Below, in pieces: positions 1 to 7,013 of a stretch of DNA of 7,013 nucleotides; the stretch's first letter is position 1; every line of letters begins with the position of its first letter. The notes beneath the pieces were generated by a model. It did no database searches, was not told where the DNA came from, and was given only the letters and a program-made list of their open reading frames with translations. The stretch comes from an uncultured bacterium (GTDB lineage Bacteria > Bacteroidota > Bacteroidia > Bacteroidales > Muribaculaceae), in the NCBI GenBank assembly GCA_946184715.1, contig CAMHGU010000116.1:1-7013 (forward strand), in the 5' to 3' direction. Made by a program: the position numbers and the translations under genes.

Positions 1-200
1 GGCTTAAGCGGCTGATGCCCTGGCAGTGACGCACCATTGCTGAGCTCGAAGAAGTCTTTGAGGATACCAAGCCCGTTCTTGCCCTCTTCGCTGTAGTCGT
101 TGATGTAGATCTTGCAGTCGCGGTCGAGCATCATCGGGTCGTAATCCACGTGGAGGTGGTGCTCGGTGTCGGCCATCACTTCGTTGATATCGTGATAGTT
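1..200 (-). other. Start of a further C-terminal segment, cut by the window edge
   Basis: Residues 2272-2337 read NYHDINEVMADTEHHLHVDY, then a DPMMLDRDCKIYINDY stretch, SEEGKNGLGILKDFFELS and NGASLPGHQPLK, after which the window ends inside the frame. The NYHDINEVM...KIYINDY stretch has a helix-then-strand pattern, and the later GILKDFFEL is a likely helix. From memory, similar wording in other giant Bacteroidales proteins precedes another long repeat section, which predicts that the gene continues well below coordinate 1. The single Cys is at codon 114-116. Confidence 0.45.
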
Positions 201-3200
201 AGCGATTGAGAATGGCACGGGGTTGCTATAGCTCTTGCCGAGGTATGTCTTGGCGTAGTAGGCCACGTAGTACTTGTCGTTCTGATACCAGTACATCGGG
301 GTCTCGTTGTTGGCATACGGAATGCCGTTGCGGCGGTTGATGGCATCGTCGTAGTCGGCAAACATCTCCCATCCGCCACCGAGGATTTCGTAGGCGCCCG
401 GAGTGACGTTAGGCTTCTTCATACCCACGGTAGAGCCGGGCAGCACGGTAGCGGGCGGCATCAGCTGGCCTATCGTAGGCACACCGCTCTCAAACTGGAG
501 GTGAATGTTGATGACATGCAGCTCGTTGATAAGCTCGATGTCGGAGCCTTCGTCGTCGCTCTCATCGTAGCTATACTGATACACTACGGTGATGATGCGC
601 TCCTTAGAGAGGTCGTAGATGTCGCTTTCGCGCGACACGAAGAGCGTGGTGGTCTCGGTAGGTTCAACACCGCGTATGGAGAAGTCGAGCTGATAGTTGG
701 GGAAGGCATCGTAAACAGTCTTGCTCACCAACGTACCTACGGGGACGGGTTGTCCCTTTTGGAAGGACGCGGTGTTATAGATGTTGCTGAATTGACCGGT
801 TTCGCTGCTTTGATAGCCGCCAAACTCGCCCACCGTGTAGCTCCGGCGGCAGAAGTAGTAAACGGCATCAGTAGCCGATTGGTCGAAGTGGACTTTCGTC
901 ACACGGGTCCTATTGGTGGCGTTGAGCGTCTCGTAGGTGGAGTAAGGAATTACCTGACCGGCAGAGTAGTAAACGTCGCCGCGAGCAAACGAGGTGTTGA
1001 CTATATAGTAGTCTTCACCGGCGGGATCGTCTATGGCCGGGACGTTGATGGGCGCGTAGTTGTACTGCTCATTGGGGATTTGCGACTCGTAGGTGTCGCG
1101 GTCGAAAGTGGTGTCGGGGGCCACCTGGCGGAGAATACCGTCCTTGTCGTAGTATTCCAGGGCAGTGTCGCCGGTGTAGGTAGCTTGGTAATCGACAGGC
1201 GCGGTGAGGTGGTAGGGCCCGGCCGGGTTGCGATTGTCGTACACATCGGTATATTCAGTGCCCGGGTACGATGGGTCAACCACGAGGTCGAACGCGTCAT
1301 AGTTGAACACAAAATTGGAGCGGTCGTACTCCGAGAGGTTACACCACGACTCGATGGCGTTGTAGTTGCGCGAGCTGTCGAACCATTGACCGCCATAGTA
1401 TCCATCGGTCTTGCAGATGTAAGCGTCGCTGAGGTGCTCGTTGATTTCGGCAACGGAGATGCCGAAGTCGGTTGCCATCTGCGCAATCTCGGCGGCGGTG
1501 AGGAGGTCGCCGTGGAGCACATAGTTTTCGCTATTGAGCTGGAGAGTGCTGGTGCACACCAATGCGGCACCGAAGTTGGCTTGCGTGGCTGCATTGAGAG
1601 CCTGATACTCCGATTCGGGAATTGCGGTGCCCGCGTGGACGGTCTTCTCGTGGCCGCCGTAGGAGTACGAAACCTGTTGAGTGGCAACATAGGCGCGCTC
1701 CACTTCGGCTTGGTCGATAAGCTCGGCTCGACGCTCGGCGGCGATGGCGTTGTAGTTGTACCACACATCGCGCGGCAGTATCTCGCCCTGGGTGTATTCA
1801 CGCTGGCCGTACACGTCGGACACTATCGGGTGATAAGTGGGGCCTTGAATGTAACCGGTTTGCGCGCTTTCGCTCAGGTCATTGTAGTCGGCGGTAGAGA
1901 GCTTGCCTCCGGAGCCGTTGGCGGGCGAGTAGTATTTGTCCCACACCTTTGGCACGTCCATAGCGAAGGTGAGCGCGTAGCCGGTGTCGTGCGAGGCGTT
2001 GTTGGAGGAGTGGAACACCTCTTGAGCCGTCACCGGCTCGCCGATGCTGTTGGTGATGACGTGCGACTCGCTGAGGAATGTCCGGTAGGCCGAATTGGCG
2101 CCCTCGTTCTCAAGGACGAATTGTCCGGCTTCATACTCCACACCATCGATGGTGCAGGCGATGGCGTTGACGAAAGTCTCGGAGACAAAGATGGCGCGCT
2201 CGTTGGCCGGCAGGAGCTGATAGTCCCAATAGGAGATTACATCGTTGAGGAAGTAGGTCTTCAGCTCGTTATCAACTTTCACGCCCTTATCGCCTATGGT
2301 TGTGTTGCGGTTGTAGTCGCTATAGTAGGCGTAGAGGCTGGGCTGCACGTTGATGAGGGTCAGGCGGCCGTGCGAGTTGGCGGTGACAGTGAGAGGAATC
2401 TTGACCTCGGTGGCGTAGGCCGTAGCCGAGCCGGTATAGGCCGATACCACTTGGTCGTAGATATAAACTTCACCGCGCACAAACCAGTAGTGGGCAGGTG
2501 ACTCTACGTAGTGGTCGTCGTACACTCCGTTGTGGGGAAAGCAGTCGTCGATGATGCGGCGGTGGCTGTCGTGAACGAAGTTGCCTGATGTCTGGATAAT
2601 CTCCAGATCGGTCGCGCTGTATTCGTAGCGTTTGAATGTCACGGCAGCGGAATTGAATTGTGAGAGCGTCACGTTCTCGCGGTCGGGATAGAAACTGGGC
2701 ACGCCGTGCTCGTTTCGGGCATAAACGTAACCGCCGCCCACGTCGGAGCGGACGTTGATAAGGTCAAGCTCTACCACGCCGGTAATGTCGCCGTACACTT
2801 TGGTCTCGGGGGTGGAGCGCTCGGTAGTCAGCTCGAGGAACACACCCGAAGCCAGCGCCACCTTGTTGTGGCTCGTGGCGGTGTTGCGCTTGCGATTCTT
2901 GGCATTGGAGAGCTTCCAGTCGAAGTAAGAAGTGTGGTCGTTGGTGTCGTTGGTGTCCGACTGGCGCACGTGCTCGAATTTTACGTCGCTCGAGAGGTTG
3001 CCGAGGAAGTTCACCACGCTATAGATACCGAAGTAGTTGCCGTGGACGGCGTCTTTCTCATCGGTGTCGCCGGCGGTGGAGTTTTGGGCGTTGAGCGAGA
3101 GCTCGCCCACGCGGTTGATGGTGTACTCGGTGTAATCGACGACGTCGGTGACACGGTCGCGGGCTCCCTGGAGCACCATACGGCTACCGAAGATGCCGGC

Positions 3201-6200
3201 GAAGTCGGCACGCTGCAAGGTGTTGAGCAATCGGCCGGCATAGATGGAGCAGAAACCGGCTTTCTCCCAGTAGCTCGGGTTCTGGTATTCGGCAGGGAAC
3301 TTGGTGTAGTCCTCTTCGCTTACGGTTTGGCCATAGTCGTAGTGCTCACCGGCTATCGTCACCCCACCCTCGTGAACGCACTCGTATTTCAGCTCGAAGT
3401 AGGCGCGCTCGCGGTCGGAGAGGTTGGCGTATTGTTCAAGCGTAATCTGCTGCTCAAGGCCGTAGTAGTCGGTACCGTAGTTCTCGATATGAAGCTCGCG
3501 GTAGCCGTTGACGATGGCAAGGTTGCCGCCACCGTAGAGGCCACCTATATGCTCAGTACCGATTGTGATGAGGTCGCGGTGATACACGTCGCGCAGCGTG
3601 GCAGTCACGTTGCCATATACGGTGGTGGCGTTGGCATACACTTTATCGCTACCGATAGCCACGTTGCCGCCGGCAAATACGGCGTTACGCACAATCACGC
3701 CGGCATCGCTAAGGCTGTTCCAGCGGGCATCGCTGTACTTGTTGCGCAGGGTGTTGAGGTCGTCGATGGGTACATAGTCGTTGACGGCATAGTTGTGACC
3801 GTTGATGGTGACCGGCGCCAGCACTTTGGCGTAGGGCGAAATTACCACACGGCAGTCCTCGGTCAGGTGCCCGTCCTTCATATAGTAATAGTGATCGGGC
3901 GAGCCGGTATCGTTACTTGTGTCGGCGGTGCCGGCGCTATACACATAGCCGATGTTGCCGCCGCCGAACACGTTGCCGTAGCCTTCGCTCAGGCTCTCGG
4001 GAGTGCCTATGACGCCGCCGTGGATTCTGACATCGGTCTTGCCGAACACGTAGCCGCTGGTATAGAACTGCTTGTCGATAATCTCGTTACCGTTGAGGTC
4101 GTAGCTGTAGCCGCGGCCGCCGCCGAACACGTCGCACTGCACCGCGCCATTGAACATCTCAATGAAAGTGCTGCCGGCTTTGTCGATGCCGCCGAGCACG
4201 CGAGTGGAGTTGGCTTGGCCGCTCTCTTGCATCCTGCCCCGCCCTACCGCGGCAATCTCGCCGCCACCGTAGAGGCTATTGCGGATGAGACCGCCGTACA
4301 CGTTTACCACCGTGTTATCGACCGTGGCGCCCTGTCCGTAGCCGGCACCGAAGGCGTTGCCGTTCTCGGCCAGAAGCTTGTCGCCTTCGTTGCGGAGGTC
4401 AACGTTCTCTTCGTATTGGCCGGTGGTGGTGTTGTAGGTATAACCTACGTGGACATTGTTGATGGTCAAGTGGGCCGTGCCGTACACCGCACCTTTCTCG
4501 CCACCGCCGTAAAGGCTTCGCTCCACGGTGGGGTCGGTGGTGTAGAAGTCGCTGGCCACATCGCGCTTGCCCAGCGTGATATTGGTCTCGGCATCAATTT
4601 CAGTGGTACCCACATTGCCGTTGAGGCCGCCGCCGTAGGCGTTGCGCATCTTGCCGCCGTTGATAATCACGTTGGTCGAGGCTAAGATGGTGGGTGTCAT
4701 ACCATTGGCGCTACGCACGTGGCCGCCGTAGCCGCCACCGTAGAGGTCGCCCACTACGGTACCGCCGTTGAGAATCAAGCCTGTGGCGCCGCTTACCGTG
4801 GCGTCGTTACCTTCGCCGCCGGCATAGGCATTGCGAGCTACCGTGGCGCCGCGCTCTATCAGCACGTTGGTATTATATTCGTTAGTGTCGAATTCCGATT
4901 CGTCGAGCACACCGTAGGCTTCGGTGATAAGGGCACTGATAGAGGCGCTATTAACCACCTTGCCGTTGCGTCCGCCACCATACACGTTGCGCACTTGCGC
5001 CCCTGCGGTCATATTGACGTGGGTATTCTGAGCATAGGTGTTGGGACCATATCCGGCGCCATATACATCGACAAGCTCGCCTTCGCGGTTGCGCACCGGC
5101 ACGGGAATGTTCACCTGGCTCTCTACGGTGAGGCGATAGTCGTGGTTGCCGCCGTAAATGTCGTCGTTAGTTATGGCGTTTTCGCTGAGGTAGTTGATGG
5201 TGGCCAACTTCACATCGCAGGTGTGGAGGTCGCTCTCACCCTTACCGCCGCCGAAGAGCGAATTGACCATTACGGCCGAGCCTACTGGCACATTGATTGT
5301 GGCGTTGGCGGTGCGGCCTTCGTTGAGAGAAGCGCCATATACGTTGTGGGCCTTGCCGCCATAGAGGTTCACCGTGGCATCAGCGCTGCCTGAATAGGCC
5401 CCGGCACCGTATATATCCATCGCTTCCTTATCGGCTGTGGGATAGAGGTTCACTTGCGAGGTTTCGGAGGCATAGAGATATATCGACGACGTGCCACGGC
5501 AAGCGCCGAACACTTCGGCCACGTTGCCGGTATATACATCGATGAGCGAATGGGTGGTCTTGGAGCAGTCGCCGGCGCCGAAGGCGCGCTGGGCGAGCAC
5601 TTGTGGGCGCGTGGCCACACCGGCCGAGTGGAGCAACACGTAGGTGTTGTACATATCTACGCTGCCTATATCTCCGGCACGGCCTTGACCGCCGCCGAAG
5701 ATGTTCTCAATGTAGTCGGCGGCCTGTGTCGAGGGCGAGAGGATATTGACAAATGAGTTGAATGCGGCATCGCTTGAGCCTTTGGCCACTTGTGTAAGCA
5801 AAGTGGGCTTGCTCTCGAAAAGCGGTTCGGTCTTGGCCGCATCGGCATAGAATTGGGCATCATCGTAGTCGTAAGCACCGTAAGCGCCGCCGTAGATGTT
5901 GCCGTCGATTTGGCCGGCGTAGTATTCCACATAGGTGTTGGAGCGCACCGTTTGGGGTATTGTGGTGACTGTGGCGGGGATGGTAGCTCCGATGCGCCCG
6001 GCTACGTTGTGCTCGAGGGTGCCGTGAATCTGTCCGCCGAAGTCGTTGCCGCCGTACACGCCCACATCAATTATCGGCCTTGAAGTGATGCCCACATATA
6101 CCTCGGTGCCGCCGTTGATATCGGCGTTGCAGGCGCCACCGAAGGCCCAATGGGCGGTGCCGCTGTTGAGATACAGAGAGGCATTGCCGGTCACTAAGCC

Positions 6201-7013
6201 TTCGAAGCCGCCGCCGTAGATACAGGTGGTGTTGTACTGCCCGGGCACCGAGATGGCGTTCATCGTCACTATCGTGTTGTAGTTCACGGCCGGGTCGCTG
6301 CCGAAAGCGAGCTTACCCACCACGCCCTTCTCGCCGCCGCCATAGGCTTTGAGAATGCGGCCGCGATTGGTGATATTGAGCTTTACGTCGCCCCACACCT
6401 CCGATTTCTCGCCATAACCGCCGCCATATACGCTCAGAACGCTTACCAGCGGGTCGTCGCGAAGCGATTCCATCGTCACTCCCGAGCCGCCTTCGGCAAA
6501 TACTCGGCTGGAAATGGCGTCCTCGGTGATTTGAATCTCCACGCCGCCATTAATGTAGCCGCTCTCGTAGCAGCCGCCGTAGATGTTGGCGCCGTGGAGC
6601 TTGCCGCGCTCGTTGATGTTCCACTCATAGCTGTAAGTCTCGGTGGCACTGTCGTAGGTGAGGCGCGCCGGCTCAAGCTTTGCGTTGGAGATGTTGAGCT
6701 GTATCTTATTGGTGGCTCCGGCGGGCAGGGTGCCGATGATACCGCCGCGATGGGCAGCATTATAGGCCGTAGCCGCGATGTTGGCGTTGTTACAACCGCC
6801 CACGAGGCGGTCGAAGATTACGAGGTCGTGGGTGAAGTTGAACACGAATGTACCCGGGGCCGACATACTACCGACGTTGCCGCCGCCATAGAAGGAGCCA
6901 ATGCGCGTGGAGTAGGACTGATAGGCTTCGTTGGCGTCGGTGTCGGGGTCATCGGTGTCGAAGAGCACCGTCGGGCGGATGGTTACGTCAACGCCTTGCA
7001 TATAGGTGCTGAA
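1..7013 (-). CDS. Giant repeat-rich probable surface protein, internal fragment (both ends outside window)
   Basis: I translated this minus-strand frame by hand and found 2337 codons with no stop, continuing past both edges; the last complete codon is 3-5. The composition is typical of an extracellular protein: G, Y, N, T, D and S rich, few Cys, no long hydrophobic segment and no nucleotide-binding or catalytic motif that I can recognise. Residues 42-1164 are YGGG-type repeats, 1190-1257 and 1590-1912 a repeat of about 40 residues, 1258-1589 a non-repetitive core, and 2118-2270 a probable beta-sandwich. The style matches very large uncharacterised Bacteroidales proteins that I remember, but no search was run. 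Export signal, anchor and any C-terminal sorting domain would lie outside the window, so location is inferred. The intact frame over 7 kb with a coherent protein argues against a pseudogene. Function is unknown; an adhesin or structural surface role is the plainest guess. Confidence 0.93.
204..662 (-). other. Probable beta-sandwich (FN3/Ig-like) segment
   Basis: Residues 2118-2270 open with alternating strands: TTTLFVSRESDIYDLSKE, then RIITVVYQYSYDES, an acidic loop DDEGSD, and LHVINIHLQFESGVP. Next comes a Pro/Gly hinge (MPPATVLPGSTVGMKKPNVT) and a second strand set: GAYEILGGGWEMF, TPMYWYQNDKYYVAYYAKTY and LGKSYSNPVPFSI. The last part, YYVAYYAKTYLGKSYSNPV, resembles the F and G strands that close fibronectin type III-like domains in Bacteroidetes surface proteins. 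That resemblance is my reading of the pattern; the fold was not computed. It may be one two-sheet domain or two small domains joined by the Pro hinge. Confidence 0.5.
702..959 (-). repeat. Two outlying, diverged units of the 40-residue repeat
   Basis: GQVIPYSTYETL (924-959) is a near-perfect copy of the repeat opening and continues as NATNRTRV with the R at the expected position. GTLVSKTVYDAF (702-737) lies 74 residues further on, close to two repeat lengths. Between them the sequence is VYYFCRRSYTVGEFGG then SFQKGQPVPV, where a middle unit may have decayed. The second copy leads directly into the beta-rich segment through YQLDFSIRGVEPTETTTLFV. Confidence 0.65.
960..1277 (-). other. Tyr/Asp-rich connector between repeat arrays
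   Basis: Residues 1913-2018 are rich in Y, D, P and T. They include DPSYPGTEYTDVYDNRNPAG, VDYQATYTGDTALEYYDKDG, FDRDTYESQIPNEQYNYAPI and AGEDYYIVNTSFARGDVYYS. The first part has many Pro and Gly and looks extended; the second half regains strand-like alternation and leads into the next repeat at 959. The stretch DTTFDRDTYESQIP may be a badly diverged repeat unit, since it keeps a Tyr eight residues before a Pro, but I cannot support that firmly. No known domain is recognised. Confidence 0.5.
1278..2246 (-). repeat. Main array of the 40-residue Y-x-x-L repeat
   Basis: Residues 1590-1912 contain successive copies of G-x-x-[ILV]-[PST]-x-x-x-[YIW]-x-x-[LFMY]: NDVISYWDYQLL (2211-2246), GQFVL (from 2126), GEPVTAQEVF (from 2042), GGKLSTADYNDL (1875-1910), GEILPRDVWYNY (1752-1787), GTAIPESEYQAL (1596-1631), GDLLTAAEIAQM (1476-1511) and GQWFDSSRNYNAI (1353-1391). 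Successive starts differ by 40, 28, 44, 41, 52, 40 and 40 residues. A downstream 12-residue motif, [YW]-x-x-[LI]-x4-[RQ]-x-x-[FYL], is seen in YQLLPANERAIF, YNDLSESAQTGY, YNAIAAERRAEL, YQALNAATQANF and WCNLSEYDRSNF. The likely fold is a helix-turn-strand unit. I do not know a named domain for it. The array is followed by FNYDAFDLVV (ending at 1278), after which the pattern is lost. Confidence 0.75.
2247..3242 (-). other. Non-repetitive core segment of the giant protein
   Basis: Residues 1258-1589 break both repeat patterns. Landmarks in order: an opening rich in Leu/Phe/Arg (LLNTLQRADFAGIFGSRM at about 3186-3233), VTDVVDYTEYTINRVGELSL, GNYFGIYSVVNFLGNLSSDV, a D/T/N low-complexity patch followed by a basic cluster KNRKRN (2883-2900), VALASGVFLELTTE, GVVELDLINVRSDVGGGYVY with a lone late GGG, SGNFVHDSHRRIIDDCF, HYWFVRGEVYIYDQVVSAYTG, then LTLINVQPSLYAYYSDYN. 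The alternating hydrophobic pattern predicts mainly beta structure. I remember close wording from other giant Bacteroidales proteins, which suggests this is the most conserved part of the family, but that is memory and not a search. No catalytic residues can be identified. Confidence 0.6.
2937..2957 (-). repeat. Short in-frame 9-bp tandem repeat inside the coding region
   Basis: The 9-base unit gtcgttggt occurs twice back to back (2937-2945 and 2946-2954), followed by a partial third copy. On the minus strand it encodes a run of Asp-Thr-Asn within SDTNDTNDH. Because the unit is a multiple of three, gain or loss of copies would only lengthen or shorten this polar loop in the core segment. Confidence 0.7.
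3243..3446 (-). repeat. First two units of the 40-residue Y-x-x-L repeat
   Basis: Residues 1190-1257 follow the last strong YGGG motif. Unit one contains ITLEQYANL then SDRERAYF and, 17 residues after the Tyr, a Cys (codon 3378). Unit two begins GQTVSEEDYTKF (3297-3332) and reaches a second Cys at 3249. The hydrophobic residue before the P/S/T position repeats after exactly 41 residues (3446 to 3323). Each unit reads as a short amphipathic helix followed by a strand and a Gly turn. The same pattern reappears after the core, so these two units look like an outlying part of one array split by that core. Confidence 0.72.
3522..6890 (-). repeat. YGGG repeat ladder within the giant gene (beta-solenoid-like), about 30 copies
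   Basis: A short motif, [NDS]-[VILA]-[YF]-G-[GA]-[GKN], recurs through residues 42-1164. Clear copies have their Y/F codon at 6888 (YGGGN), 6579, 6426, 6342, 6216, 6054, 5892, 5697, 5409, 5358, 5253, 5154, 5061, 4980, 4740, 4635, 4509, 4296, 4269, 4125, 3966 and 3534, with weaker ones such as 6141, 5580, 5508, 4824, 4350 and 3675. Mean spacing is about 40 residues but it is irregular. Many copies continue as GGGxxGxV and are preceded by a beta-strand ending in N-G-G (LILNGGTVVGDLYGGG before 4740; VIINGGKMRNAYGGG before 4635). Short strands alternating with Gly turns suggest a right-handed beta-helix or similar solenoid. The fold is inferred from pattern only. The repeats are degenerate in protein and DNA, so they look old rather than recently amplified. 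Confidence 0.82.

Noticed and set aside
960..1280. RHS/YD-repeat character because of the many Y and D residues
   Set aside because: No periodic YD-repeat consensus (G-x3-R-Y-x-Y-D-x2-G) and no RHS core motif are present.
1031..1801. A 256-codon minus-strand frame offset from the main frame
   Set aside because: Its T/P/S/R-rich product is typical of an offset reading of GC-rich coding DNA, and the main frame is open across the same bases.
501..2501. A 666-codon + strand open frame
   Set aside because: It is antisense and in codon register with the minus-strand gene. Its translation is V/G/A/H-rich without domains, whereas the minus frame gives a coherent repeat protein.
2706..4685. A 659-codon + strand open frame
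   Set aside because: Same in-register antisense shadow. Its apparent repeats (strings of A, V and E) are the reverse complement of GGG, Y and F codons of the YGGG ladder.
3961..4800. CRISPR-like or satellite appearance from recurring ccgccgccgtag strings
   Set aside because: The strings are codon-level echoes of the Y-G-G-G motif, unevenly spaced and in coding phase, with no constant repeat length or unique spacers.
3522..6890. Chlamydial polymorphic outer membrane protein (GGAI / FxxN) repeats
   Set aside because: The Gly-rich turns are similar in spirit, but I do not see the paired FxxN motif, and the consensus here is Y/F-G-G-G.
6999..7001. An in-frame Met codon near the upstream edge as a possible start
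   Set aside because: The frame continues upstream of it to the window edge, no signal peptide follows, and too little upstream sequence is present to judge a ribosome binding site.

Overview
The window holds one thing: the interior of a single very large protein gene on the minus strand. Reading minus-strand codons in the register whose lowest + coordinate is a multiple of 3, I translated the whole window by hand and met no stop from 7013 down to 3. That gives 2337 consecutive codons (roughly 250 kDa of protein) with neither a start nor a stop codon. No intergenic DNA, RNA gene, promoter, terminator, mobile element or CRISPR array is visible. Residue numbers in this annotation count from the minus-strand entry point at 7013.

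Organism: the protein is rich in G, Y, N, T and D. It has the look of the giant, uncharacterised, probably surface-exposed or secreted proteins that I remember from gut Bacteroidales (Muribaculaceae, Prevotella, Bacteroides, Barnesiella types). The DNA is fairly GC-rich and the frame seldom uses TTA, CTA or TCA. The assignment rests on remembered protein style and was not searched, so it is moderate confidence at family level and low at genus level.

Layout, N- to C-terminal (high to low coordinates): (1) 6890-3522, about 1120 residues of degenerate repeats built around a Y/F-G-G-G motif, roughly 30 copies averaging one per 40 residues, often with an I-N-G-G strand just before; this looks like a beta-helix or beta-solenoid stalk. 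(2) 3446-3243, two copies of a different repeat of about 41 residues. (3) 3242-2247, a mostly non-repetitive core of about 330 residues. (4) 2246-1278, the main array of the second repeat, with several exact 40-residue spacings. (5) 1277-960, a Tyr/Asp-rich connector. (6) 959-702, two more diverged copies of the second repeat. (7) 662-204, a probable beta-sandwich segment with an FN3-like final strand. (8) 200-1, the start of another segment that runs off the window.

The main observation is the second repeat, G-x-x-[ILV]-[PST]-x-x-x-Y-x-x-L followed by R/Q and then an aromatic or aliphatic residue at fixed spacing. It is interrupted by the core and forms a second repeat architecture separate from the YGGG ladder. 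Function is unknown; adhesion or another cell-surface structural role is only an inference from composition and architecture. Long open frames on the + strand are codon-register shadows of this gene.
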